Of a stretch of 11,180 nt of DNA, positions 1 through 7,504 are shown piece by piece (positions within the stretch are counted from its first letter, which is position 1; every line of letters starts with the position of its first letter). This stretch comes from Calditrichaceae bacterium (GTDB lineage Bacteria; Calditrichota; Calditrichia; Calditrichales; Calditrichaceae). The translations under genes were made by a program, and so were the position numbers. The stretch lies in the NCBI GenBank assembly GCA_030592985.1, contig JAUVIB010000066.1:1-11180 (forward strand). The letters are read 5' to 3'. Below the pieces are notes generated by a model. That model did not search any database, was not told where the DNA came from, and saw only the letters and a list, made by a program, of their open reading frames with translations.

Positions 1-434
1 AACTTTTTGACGCTGTGTTGAATGATGCTTCCATTACAGATGAAGTCGATTTTTCCGCGAAAGGAAGATCCACTTTTATCGATCAGCTTAAAAAACTGAT
101 TCAGCTGGATCTGCCTGAAAAAGATAAAGAATCCCACGTAGAAGAATCTGTTTCTGCTGCCACCATTACCGGACAAACATCTATTTTTGATGCTGATCAA
201 GCCGAAGAGGATGTTTTTATAGAAGAAAAAGAAAAGGAAATAATAGAGGAAACCGAAAAACAAGAGCAGCCTAAACCAGAGCAGATAGAAGAGACCCTGA
301 ACAGCGGCTTGCAATTCCTTAACGGCGTTTTTAAAATGGCTACCGGTAAAGAACTCTTAAGTGAAGAACAGTCAATCTCTATAAATAAAGAGACCGGCGA
401 AGTGGTAATGAAGTTCAAATTGCCGGGGTTCTAA
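1..434 (+). CDS. C-terminal part of an unidentified protein, possibly the tail of a SNF2-type helicase
   Basis: The reading frame is open from the left edge (first full codon at position 3) to a TAA at 432-434, so this is the 3' end of a longer gene. A GTG at 15 is in frame, but the residues before it (LFDA) read as coding, so it is probably not the start. Three parts are visible: an N-terminal segment with FDAVL and STFIDQLKKLI, a strongly acidic Glu/Lys-rich linker at about codons 45-95, and a conserved-looking end containing GLQFLNGVFKMATGKEL and ETGEVVMKFKLPGF. The FDAV...QLKKLI stretch resembles the region just after the helicase core in SNF2-family ATPases, where 'LFDAV' often follows the last helicase motif. 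No helicase motif lies inside the window, so this is a weak inference. The gene converges on the efflux operon. Confidence 0.7.
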   Translation, partial: LFDAVLNDASITDEVDFSAKGRSTFIDQLKKLIQLDLPEKDKESHVEESVSAATITGQTSIFDADQAEEDVFIEEKEKEIIEETEKQEQPKPEQIEETLNSGLQFLNGVFKMATGKELLSEEQSISINKETGEVVMKFKLPGF

Positions 435-465
435 GAATGGAAGACTTGCAATATTATAGTCAATT

Positions 466-657
466 TCAATCAGCGCCGTTAAAACTATTATCCATTTTTG
501 CGTTATAGCCGCGATTGACAGAAAAGACGGCCTTTTTCATAGCGCTCATATCAATAAGCGGCGAACAATAAAAATAGTATTGTTTATTTGTTAATTCGCG
601 GCTAACCTCTTCTTTGTAATCCCGACATAAAAAAAACATAGGCATAGCATCATTCAA
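466..657 (-). CDS. Possible small protein (63 codons) overlapping the end of the outer-membrane factor gene
   Basis: An open frame starts at TTG (657-655), or at ATG 645 for 59 codons, and ends at TGA. It overlaps the last 8 nt of the TolC-like gene on the same strand, as genes in one operon often do. The product is small and polar. It has a Cys near the N-terminus (FFLCRDYKEEV) and a KQYYFYCSP motif about 19 residues later. This is faintly like the Cys/aromatic spacing of YHS/TRASH metal-binding domains, but the usual second Cys pairs are missing, so no function is assigned. There is no strong Shine-Dalgarno (only GGAA). A hairpin-like inverted repeat at 557-603 lies inside the frame. The alternative is that this is plain 3' untranslated DNA between convergent genes. 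Confidence 0.28.
   Translation of the reverse strand: MNDAMPMFFLCRDYKEEVSRELTNKQYYFYCSPLIDMSAMKKAVFSVNRGYNAKMDNSFNGAD
557..603. repeat. Nested inverted repeat between convergent genes
   Basis: An outer pair AGCGGCGAA (557-565) and TTCGCGGCT (595-603) matches with one mismatch. An inner pair AACAATA (564-570) and TATTGTT (578-584) is perfect. The two pairings share bases 564-565, so they could be alternative or nested folds. The position, between the 3' ends of a plus-strand gene and a minus-strand operon, suits a weak transcription terminator. However, there is no clean run of T after either strand's stem, so termination is only a possibility. Confidence 0.35.
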
Positions 658-1945
658 TTTCCAAATTACCGGTAAGCTGATCGATCTCCAGACGGCTGAT
701 ACGCGTTTGGTAACGGGAAATTATATAGTTTGCCTGGGCTCTTACTAATTTAATTTGAGCATCACGAAAGTCCAACGAGGTGGTTGTCCCCAAATCATAC
801 CGTTCCTGTTGACGTTCTAAATTTTGATGTGCTGCTTCAACATTCTCTTTTTCCAGATTCATAAGTAAAAGGCGTTTTTGAAAAGTATCATATTTTTCAC
901 GCACTAATCCGGAAATTATATTTTTTGATTTTTCAAAAATCAATCTTGAATTCTTTTCCTGGATTTTCGCATTCTGTACATCAATGGAATGCTGCATACC
1001 ATTAAAAAGATTCCATGACAACTGAAGTCCGCCTTCATAATTTGTACTTTTCGATGTAATCTCAGAACCCGCACTTCTCGCAATATTTCGGTTACTATAG
1101 GTAGCTCCTCCTTTTAAGGCAATTCTCGGATAAAAAACTGATTTTGTTAATTCAATATCCTCTTTAGCAATTTCCTGACTCCTCCGAGATATTGAAAGTG
1201 CACTATTTTTTTCAAGCGACAATTCCAAAATTTCATCATAATCCAACTCTAAGATTTTCAAAGTAATTTCTTTCTGAACAAAAACTTTAATTTCCGGACC
1301 GCGGCCTAATGCAATGTTCAAATCCTTCATGGCTATTTCGAGCTGTAATTCCTGATTAAGAGTAGTTGAACGGTCATTGTTATAAGTCACCCTGGCATTA
1401 AGCAAATCTGTTGAAGACAATCCGCCAATACTAATCCGCACTTCTTCTTTATTTAATCGACTTTTTGATATTTCCAAATTATTTTTGGCCACATCCAATA
1501 ATTGGCTTTGTTGAACCAGGTTGAAGTAGGTTCGCATTATTTCAACAACGGATGATTCTATTTGATTTCTCGCCTGATCGTAACCCAGTTCTGTCAATTG
1601 ATCAAACTTTCGCTTATTGATAAACATTTTAAATCCATCAAAAAGAGCCCAGTTTAGCGATAAGTTCCCCATATAGCTTTTTGTGTTAGTGCTTCCAAAG
1701 CTAAAGGGAGAATTTGTTTCTTCATTGTTTTCCGAAATAGTCGCATCGCCCATGGCATCCAGCGTAGGCAAAAAGCCGGCGGTACCTTTCCCCCGGTTGT
1801 TTTCAGCAATTTCAACATTGTTGCGGGCAATAAGAACATCAAAATTATTTTTCAGACCGATCTTAATCGCTTCCTCAACGGTTAAAACATCCTGCGCAAA
1901 TAACGGAACTATGCATAATAGAAGTAGTATTGTTGATTTTATCAT
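650..1945 (-). CDS. TolC-family outer-membrane factor of the efflux system
   Basis: This 431-aa protein forms the outer-membrane exit duct and periplasmic alpha-barrel of a tripartite pump. It starts with a Sec signal peptide (MIKSTILLLLCIVPLFA, then QDV) with likely cleavage near residue 17 or 18; no lipobox is present. The mature protein opens with LTVEEAIKIGLKNN, the usual first helix of OEP-family proteins. Two OEP repeats follow (about 22-210 and 235-425), each with a beta-hairpin region (SLNWALFDG and LQLSWNLFNG) and long coiled-coil helices (for example ERYDLGTTTSLDFRDAQIKL, typical of the second repeat). The length is normal for the family. An AGGA sequence lies 8 nt upstream of the ATG. 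The gene follows the RND permease gene after 129 nt, a wider gap than elsewhere in the operon. The family assignment is secure; the substrate is unknown. Confidence 0.95.
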   Translation of the reverse strand: MIKSTILLLLCIVPLFAQDVLTVEEAIKIGLKNNFDVLIARNNVEIAENNRGKGTAGFLPTLDAMGDATISENNEETNSPFSFGSTNTKSYMGNLSLNWALFDGFKMFINKRKFDQLTELGYDQARNQIESSVVEIMRTYFNLVQQSQLLDVAKNNLEISKSRLNKEEVRISIGGLSSTDLLNARVTYNNDRSTTLNQELQLEIAMKDLNIALGRGPEIKVFVQKEITLKILELDYDEILELSLEKNSALSISRRSQEIAKEDIELTKSVFYPRIALKGGATYSNRNIARSAGSEITSKSTNYEGGLQLSWNLFNGMQHSIDVQNAKIQEKNSRLIFEKSKNIISGLVREKYDTFQKRLLLMNLEKENVEAAHQNLERQQERYDLGTTTSLDFRDAQIKLVRAQANYIISRYQTRISRLEIDQLTGNLEIE

Positions 1946-2074
1946 TTTTTAAATCCTGTTTTTTATTACTATTAAAATTTTTCTCCCAAAGGAATAAACC
2001 AAAGAGATACTTTTGGAAAAAAGTTATTATTTTTTTATCCGTGTTACAAATCCCACTTCGAGCAGCCGTACCCC

Positions 2075-5000
2075 TTACTTATTCTCTAATACCTCTTTAT
2101 ATGCCGGTTCAACCGATTCATAAGTTACATTTTCTTTGTCTTGTAATTTGGCAATCCAGTAACGAATTTTATTTAAGGCTAAAAATTCAACCGGAAGTAC
2201 TATTAATAAAATCACCGTACCAAAGATTAAACCATAAGCTACCGAAATAGCCATGGGAATTAGAAATTGCGCCTGACGACTGGTTTCAAGAATTAACGGT
2301 CCCAATCCGAAAGCTGTAGTAATTGAAGTTAAAAGAACCGGACGTAAACGCGATATCCCGGCATTAAAAACCGCATCCATAATTTTTTGCTTATTTCTTA
2401 AATTACGATTAATCTGGTCAATAAGAACGATACTGTCATTAATCACAATACCGGATAAAGCGATAATTCCAAACATGGATAACATACTTAACTGAATTCC
2501 CTGAATCCCATGTCCCCAAACAGCTCCGAGAATACCTAATGGAATCAAAGAAAAAACGATACCAGCCTGCATATAGGACCTGAAAACTAAAGTAACAATA
2601 ATAAACATTGCTAATAAAGCAATCGGGAAGGTCTTTTTAAGCGATTTTTGAAATTTTTGCTGATCACGCGACTGCCCTTCATAAGAGACGCTAACACCTT
2701 GTACTTGTGCCAACACCATAGGAATAGTAATTTCATTGATTTCATCCAATATGGGTGGTAAGTCAATATGTTCGCTTATAAGGCTTGCCTCAACTTTGAT
2801 TTCTCTGCGGCGATTCAAGTGATTGATTACCGAAATACCTCTTTCTATGGAATAGGAAGCAATTTCACTAAAAGGATATTCTCCCGATTTAGTCCGTATA
2901 CGCATTTGATCCAAATTCCCAAGAGAAGAACGTTCCTCCGGACGATAGCGTACCCATACCCTGATTTCATCTTTCCCACGCTGAATTCTTTGTATTTCCT
3001 GCCCAAAAAAACCTTGCCGGACTTGCATTACAATATCATTTAGGGTTAATCCTAATGCGTAGGCGCGTGGCTTAAGCTCTATCTTCAGCTCTCTGCGGCC
3101 CTCCTGATTGGAATCGGTAATATCACGTAAAGTGCTGAACTTTTGTAATTCGCTTACAAGCAGATCCCGGGCGCGGTTTAATTGATCAATATCATTTCCC
3201 AATAGACTGATAGAGACAGGTTTGCCGAACATACTGGTACGTCCGAAACTTGCTTTTTGCACTTGTGGAAGAGGCCCGACTTTTTCACGCAGCTGATTAG
3301 ATATGACATAGCTATCCATATCTCTTGTTTCACCATCCAAAAGTTGAATAGTAAGCATACCGGCATGGCTTCCATTATCACCAAGGCCATTTCTCCCAAT
3401 ATCTCTGCGAATTCCGATAATGACATTTTCACCATCTGCTCTTTGGGCCTTTAACTCTTTATTCAATTCAAATGCCGTACGTTCAATGGAAGCAAGCAGT
3501 GAATCGGTATCCGCCTCCTGGCTGCCCGGCTTTAGTGATATGTTAACCGGAAATGAGTCTCCATCAATAAAAGGAAAAATTGTTTGTCCTATAAATCCTC
3601 CCTTTAGCAAGCCCCAGGTAATCAGAATTAGTGAAATAGGTGTAATTAGTGTGATCCATTTATGTTTTAAAGTGTATCTTAAGGCAGTGGCATATATTTT
3701 GTTAGTAAAATATGAGATACCGTTTTCTATTTTTTTACGTATTGCACTATCTGTTTTGTGAGAATGCAGCCCCTTTGAATGAACAAGATGAGAAGGAAGA
3801 ATTATAAAAGCTTCGATTAATGAAAAAATTAGCGCAGCGCTGATGACCAGAGCTAACTGCCACATAAACTTTGCCATAGCACCATCCAAAAAAAAGAAAG
3901 GAAGAAATGCCAGAATAGTTGTCATCACCGATGTAAATACAGGTGCAAGGACTTCCGAAGTTCCAATTTTTGCCGCCTCAATAGCTGTCTTCCCGCGCTC
4001 ATAATGGGCATAAATATTTTCAGCGACAACAATAGCATCATCCACCAAAATCCCCACGACAATAATCATGCCGAATAGGGACATTAAATTAATGGTGATA
4101 CCAACCATTGATACGATAATAAACATACCCGCAAAAGAAAAAGGAATACCAATCGAGACCCAAAAGGACAATCGAATATTTAGGAAAAAACCTAAAGCTA
4201 CGATGACGAGAATCAGTCCAAATAATCCATTTCTTACAAGAAGATCTAAACGCTGCTGAAGAATCACTGTCCGGTCGTCCACTACTGTTGCTGAAATCTG
4301 GCTATGACTCTCATTAAATTTTTTAATTAGTTTTGCGGCCTTTTCGGAAATAGCAATAATATCTTCTCCCTCTGCCTGATCAATATTCAGAATAACTGCG
4401 TTGCGGCCATTGTAATATGTTTTATCCGGTGAATCTTCCCATTTTTCAACGACATTAGCAATATCGCTCAAATGTATTATAGTGCCATCGGTATTACCGC
4501 GAATAGGGATGTTATAAAGGTCTTTGGCGAGATATCCTCTACCATAGGCCCGGATTAATATTTCTTCGCTTTGTGTATCAAGTTTTCCACCGGTAATATT
4601 GATATTGGCGCCGGCAACAGCTTTACGGATATCTTCAAATGTAAGTTGATAACGCCTAAGGTTACTTTCAGATATTTCAATGGAAAATTCTAATCGGGGT
4701 AGTCCGGCAATATCTACCTGAGATATCTCCTCCTCAGCCAATAGTTCCTCACGAAAATTATCGACAATATATTTTAAATTATACAAATCTGTCTGACCGG
4801 ACAAAACAATTGAAAGCGAACGAGAACGAAATTTTTGTTCAAAAATCACCGGTTTTTCAGCATCCTGCGGGAAAGAATTAATACGATCTACCGCATTTTT
4901 AACATCATTCAACATTTTATCCAATGAAGCGTCTTTTGTAATTTGTACGGTTATAACTCCCAGGTTTTCACTGGATGTTGAAGTGATCTGATCAATACCG

Positions 5001-5227
5001 GGCAATCCATCCAGATTTTCCTCAATTTTCAGGATAATCCCTTCTTCAACCTCTTCAGGTGATGTGCCGGGATAAACGACCTGGATAGTGATTATGTCCG
5101 GTTCTGCTTCCGGAAACAAGGAGGAACGCATCTGTAATAAAAAAATCAGCCCAAAACCAAAGACACTAAACATAATGACATTGGTCCATATTTTATAGCG
5201 AACAAAAAAGGAGATGATTTTACTCAT
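2075..5227 (-). CDS. RND efflux permease, AcrB/acriflavin-resistance family
   Basis: This 1050-aa inner-membrane, proton-driven pump has the normal length for the HAE-type RND family. The pattern is complete: TM1 near residues 10-30, the first periplasmic loop (LFPEAEPDIITIQVVYPG) to about 330, a TM2-TM6 bundle, a second periplasmic loop and a C-terminal TM7-TM12 bundle. TM4 carries the proton-relay pair D396-D397 in GILVDDAIVVAEN. The equivalent of AcrB TM10 reads GIVINDSIVLIDQIN, with N930-D931 where AcrB has Lys940-Asn941. This substitution occurs in related subfamilies and marks it as not AcrB-like in detail. Translation starts at ATG 5227, 9 nt after a strong AAGGAGG, and overlaps the adaptor gene by 8 nt. 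Substrates (drugs, bile salts, solvents or metals) cannot be read from the sequence; the DD pair and the absence of a clear Met-relay argue against calling it a CusA metal pump. Confidence 0.96.
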   Translation of the reverse strand: MSKIISFFVRYKIWTNVIMFSVFGFGLIFLLQMRSSLFPEAEPDIITIQVVYPGTSPEEVEEGIILKIEENLDGLPGIDQITSTSSENLGVITVQITKDASLDKMLNDVKNAVDRINSFPQDAEKPVIFEQKFRSRSLSIVLSGQTDLYNLKYIVDNFREELLAEEEISQVDIAGLPRLEFSIEISESNLRRYQLTFEDIRKAVAGANINITGGKLDTQSEEILIRAYGRGYLAKDLYNIPIRGNTDGTIIHLSDIANVVEKWEDSPDKTYYNGRNAVILNIDQAEGEDIIAISEKAAKLIKKFNESHSQISATVVDDRTVILQQRLDLLVRNGLFGLILVIVALGFFLNIRLSFWVSIGIPFSFAGMFIIVSMVGITINLMSLFGMIIVVGILVDDAIVVAENIYAHYERGKTAIEAAKIGTSEVLAPVFTSVMTTILAFLPFFFLDGAMAKFMWQLALVISAALIFSLIEAFIILPSHLVHSKGLHSHKTDSAIRKKIENGISYFTNKIYATALRYTLKHKWITLITPISLILITWGLLKGGFIGQTIFPFIDGDSFPVNISLKPGSQEADTDSLLASIERTAFELNKELKAQRADGENVIIGIRRDIGRNGLGDNGSHAGMLTIQLLDGETRDMDSYVISNQLREKVGPLPQVQKASFGRTSMFGKPVSISLLGNDIDQLNRARDLLVSELQKFSTLRDITDSNQEGRRELKIELKPRAYALGLTLNDIVMQVRQGFFGQEIQRIQRGKDEIRVWVRYRPEERSSLGNLDQMRIRTKSGEYPFSEIASYSIERGISVINHLNRRREIKVEASLISEHIDLPPILDEINEITIPMVLAQVQGVSVSYEGQSRDQQKFQKSLKKTFPIALLAMFIIVTLVFRSYMQAGIVFSLIPLGILGAVWGHGIQGIQLSMLSMFGIIALSGIVINDSIVLIDQINRNLRNKQKIMDAVFNAGISRLRPVLLTSITTAFGLGPLILETSRQAQFLIPMAISVAYGLIFGTVILLIVLPVEFLALNKIRYWIAKLQDKENVTYESVEPAYKEVLENK

Positions 5228-6368
5228 TGTTATCCGCCTCCTTCATTATCGCCCGCACCTGAGCCGGCATTCCGTCAGCCACTCCGAGAAGTACTTCCGT
5301 AACGAGTGTATCTCCCTTCTGAATTCCTGAATTAATTATAACCCGATTGCTCTCTTTCCGGGCAATATTAACTTTAGTATATTTTAATTTTCCATCTTTT
5401 ATTAAATAAATATATTGATTATCATAAATAGCTTTCCGCGGAAGGAATTCAGCATTTGTGATTTTTTTACCGGGAATTTGAATATTTAAAAATATCCCAT
5501 TAAACAGATTTTTAGATTTTCCGGATTGTATTGTACTATAAATTGGAACCGTTTGCGTACGTTCATCAATCGTGCTGCCAATTCTTTTTATTTTCCCGGT
5601 CCATGTCTTATTCAGTTCAGAAGAAGAAAACAGTACAATACCATTTCTCTTAAGCCATTGAATATCCGAAACCGGAACAGGGACATTCACTTCTAAGTTA
5701 TCGAGATTAATAATTTCTCCAATTTTTGAACCGGCGCGTACAGTAGAGCCTACGCGCAAATCAGCCGATAGAACCGAACCGGAAAAAGGGGCATAGAAAT
5801 AGTGCTTTTCTATTCGAATTTCCTGTGTTTGTATAGAATAGTAGAGCTTATAAACATTAAATCGTGTTAAAAAAAGTTTTATTTTCTGATTTTTTGTCTG
5901 GGGTAAGATCGGAAGTTTTTCTTCAAAATCACAACGATTAAAATATTCCTGAAATCGTTGATAATCATCGGGAAAATCTAATTTAATTTCCGGAAGAACA
6001 GAGGCCAGTGCATTTAGGAAATCACTCTTTAAACTTTTTAATTCATAGCGTACTTGTCGGTCGTCAATCTTAAAAAGTAATTGCCCTTTGCGAAAAGATT
6101 GAGCAGGAAGGAAAGGAATATCTCCCGGTTCAACAATACCGGCCACTTCACTAAATAATGTTATCGGTTGTGATGAAACCGCCTTTCCATAGGCGGAAAT
6201 TGTACTTGAAACGTCTCGCGGATTGGCGATTTTTACCAAAACATTTTTCGGATGAACAATAAATTCTCTTCGTGGAGGATCTTTTTTAAATCCACCAAGA
6301 AATTCCATAATTAATATACCGGCCATAAGAATTATAACCGGATACAGATAAATTTTTTTAAACTTCAT
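5220..6368 (-). CDS. Periplasmic adaptor (membrane-fusion) protein of the RND pump
   Basis: This 382-aa HlyD/AcrA-type adaptor would bridge the RND permease and the outer-membrane factor. An N-terminal anchor helix (about residues 7-24, IYLYPVIILMAGILIMEFLG) is not followed by a lipobox Cys. The lipoyl/barrel-sandwich domain is split into two halves, at about 66-102 (LFSEVAGIVEPG, FRKGQLLFKIDDRQ) and 188-222 (YAPFSGSVLSADLRVGSTV, AGSKIGEI). They are separated by about 85 residues forming the helical hairpin. A beta-barrel (NLEVNVPVPVSDIQWLK) and a membrane-proximal domain follow (RKAIYDNQYIYLIKDGKL, then IQKGDTLVTEVLLGVADGM). Start ATG 6368 has a GAGG 9 nt upstream and overlaps the regulator gene by 11 nt; the stop overlaps the permease start by 8 nt. 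Tight coupling implies co-translation with both neighbours. Confidence 0.94.
   Translation of the reverse strand: MKFKKIYLYPVIILMAGILIMEFLGGFKKDPPRREFIVHPKNVLVKIANPRDVSSTISAYGKAVSSQPITLFSEVAGIVEPGDIPFLPAQSFRKGQLLFKIDDRQVRYELKSLKSDFLNALASVLPEIKLDFPDDYQRFQEYFNRCDFEEKLPILPQTKNQKIKLFLTRFNVYKLYYSIQTQEIRIEKHYFYAPFSGSVLSADLRVGSTVRAGSKIGEIINLDNLEVNVPVPVSDIQWLKRNGIVLFSSSELNKTWTGKIKRIGSTIDERTQTVPIYSTIQSGKSKNLFNGIFLNIQIPGKKITNAEFLPRKAIYDNQYIYLIKDGKLKYTKVNIARKESNRVIINSGIQKGDTLVTEVLLGVADGMPAQVRAIMKEADNNE
5237..5243 (-). promoter_or_regulatory. Strong Shine-Dalgarno for the RND permease
   Basis: On the minus strand the sequence reads AAGGAGG, ending 9 nt before ATG 5227. It lies inside the last codons of the adaptor gene. 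A near-perfect site supports the chosen permease start and high translation of the pump inside the operon. Confidence 0.8.
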
Positions 6369-6813
6369 TCACTTGACCCTCTTTAAGATTAATTATCATT
6401 TGCTGTAAGGTTTTCATTGTAACTTGTAAATCTTTTTTAGTAATATTTTTCTCTGCTATTGCTCTTGATTTCATACCATTTACTACACATTTTTCCTGAA
6501 AATCTTTCCCTTTTTCACTCAAAAAAACGAGTTTATTTCTTCTGTCTCCGGGATCAGGCAGACGTTTAAGCAATTGTTTTTTCTCCAGTAAATCAATAAT
6601 CCGGGAAATACTGGCTTTGTCTTTTTGGGTTAATTCAGCAAGTTCCTGTTGATTCTTGCCATCTTTCTGCCAAAGAAAGATGAGAACAAAAAATTGATCC
6701 ATGCTGATATTGATAGCTGATGCGCTAAAAATTTTATTAATCCGATGGTGCAAAATCCAATAAAGCCTGTTAATAACATAGGGTAGACTCATTTCAAAAC
6801 CGGTAGTATTCAT
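6358..6813 (-). CDS. MarR-family transcriptional regulator of the efflux operon
   Basis: This 151-aa winged-helix dimeric repressor has the usual length for MarR proteins. An N-terminal dimer helix (PYVINRLYWILHHRINKIF) leads to the winged helix: NQQELAELTQKDKASISRIID holds the recognition helix, LLEKKQLLKRL follows, and the wing tip is DPGDRRNK, the classic MarR D-x-R-(D)-R/K signature. Helices at the C-terminus complete the dimer interface. The frame is open to TTG 6843, but that codon lies inside a predicted operator, so ATG 6813 is preferred (weak GAG 7 nt upstream). A third option is ATG 6792, reading MSLPYV. It is the first gene of the operon and ends 11 nt inside the adaptor gene. With operator-like palindromes immediately upstream it most likely represses itself and the pump until a ligand binds; the ligand is unknown. 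Confidence 0.93.
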   Translation of the reverse strand: MNTTGFEMSLPYVINRLYWILHHRINKIFSASAINISMDQFFVLIFLWQKDGKNQQELAELTQKDKASISRIIDLLEKKQLLKRLPDPGDRRNKLVFLSEKGKDFQEKCVVNGMKSRAIAEKNITKKDLQVTMKTLQQMIINLKEGQVNEV

Positions 6814-6843
6814 AATATACTCTATTTTTGGTTGATTTATCAA
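6814..6843 (-). promoter_or_regulatory. Possible promoter of the efflux operon overlapping the operator
   Basis: On the minus strand, TTGATA (6843-6838) and TATATT (6819-6814) are separated by 18 nt, a fair sigma70-like pair. The -35 lies inside the first operator palindrome, so bound repressor would block polymerase. The -10 directly abuts ATG 6813, so a transcript from it would begin inside or just after that codon. In that case translation would start at ATG 6792 or the promoter lies further upstream. An alternative further up is TAAATTTG at about 6876-6869, which fits the TAnnTTTG -7 element of Bacteroidota. Confidence 0.35.
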
Positions 6844-6859
6844 CTGTTGTTATATCAAC
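6831..6859. promoter_or_regulatory. Tandem palindromic operator candidates for the MarR regulator
   Basis: Two 14-bp palindromes sit side by side: GTTGATTTATCAAC (6831-6844, both 6-bp arms perfect) and GTTGTTATATCAAC (6846-6859, one mismatch). Their centres are 15 bp apart. Short AT-rich pseudopalindromes of this size, placed just upstream of the regulator's own gene, are what MarR-family dimers usually bind. The centre-to-centre spacing is about one and a half helical turns, so two dimers would lie on different faces of the DNA. Binding by this protein is inferred from position and symmetry. Confidence 0.7.
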
Positions 6860-7504
6860 TATACGGACGCAAATTTACTTTGTTTCATTTTTTTCTATTT
6901 TCCGTAATGGGATATCCTGAAGATAAATAATTTTAGCAGCCGCGTCTGTTCTTTATTTTACAAACGCAATATTGATTAAAAAATTTCCGTGATTTGGATA
7001 TCTGATTGTTATTTTAATTATATCGGGAATTAATAACAAATAATAATCAATCGACTTAACAGATTTTTCTTATGGAAATTATCGCATATTCTTTCCCAAT
7101 CATTTTTCTCTGTGAAACTTTATGTCTACTCTGCGACCTTTATGTAAAAGCTATCACAGAGCTCCACAAAGGAGGCACAAAGAACCACAGAGACTGATAA
7201 GCTGAAATTCCATAGTTTTAGTTTTTATTCCAGTAATTCTTTGGAACGTTCAATATTTTCACTCCATCGTTTAGACATACCACACTTTTCAATTATTAAT
7301 CAATTTCCGAAGTTATATTCTTTTATCTGAATTTATCTTTAATGCCTTTGACACCGATAAGCTTGTACCTGTATGTTTAAAGAAGGTAACATGCTGCCAT
7401 TCGCTTCCGGCAGGAAACTAATTTGAATGACAAACTTGGTAAATATTTTAATCCAACAATATCAACAACAAATTGTCAATTTATATACCCAATTGCATTT
7501 TCAC
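6860..7504. other. Gene-free region between the divergent efflux operon and pgi
   Basis: This AT-rich stretch contains no convincing gene. It holds a CTCTGTG/CACAGAG inverted-repeat element (7107-7193, listed separately) and, on the minus strand, two very short open stretches that read like pieces of protein (7225-7278 and 7313-7417, see findings). The region also contains the open but untranslated-looking extension of the pgi frame from 7427. No tRNA, riboswitch or T-box consensus was recognised. Confidence 0.6.
7107..7193. repeat. CTCTGTG/CACAGAG inverted-repeat element
   Basis: The ends TCTCTGTG (7107-7114) and CACAGAGA (7186-7193) are exact reverse complements. Inside each arm the same kind of word recurs about every 10-13 nt: CTCTGTG, CTTTATG, CTCTGCG, CTTTATG on the left, and CACAGAG, CACAAAG, CACAAAG, CACAGAG on the right. 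The whole could fold as one long imperfect hairpin with a loop near 7145-7152. It looks like a dispersed, non-coding palindromic repeat, somewhat degraded. Whether it is transcribed or mobile cannot be told. Confidence 0.65.

Noticed and set aside
1998..2015. CCAAAG...CTTTTGG hairpin between the permease and outer-membrane factor genes as an operon terminator
   Set aside because: The arms are short with a wobble pair, and no T run follows on the minus strand.
6814..6843. TTG start giving a 161-aa MarR protein
   Set aside because: The TTG lies inside the predicted operator and -35, the extra ten residues are not needed for the fold, and no ribosome site precedes it.
7320..7426. T-box or other riboswitch leader upstream of pgi
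   Set aside because: GAAGGTAAC and a short CTGCC/GGCAG pairing are present, but no T-box or known riboswitch consensus, and the predicted transcript starts downstream near 7540.
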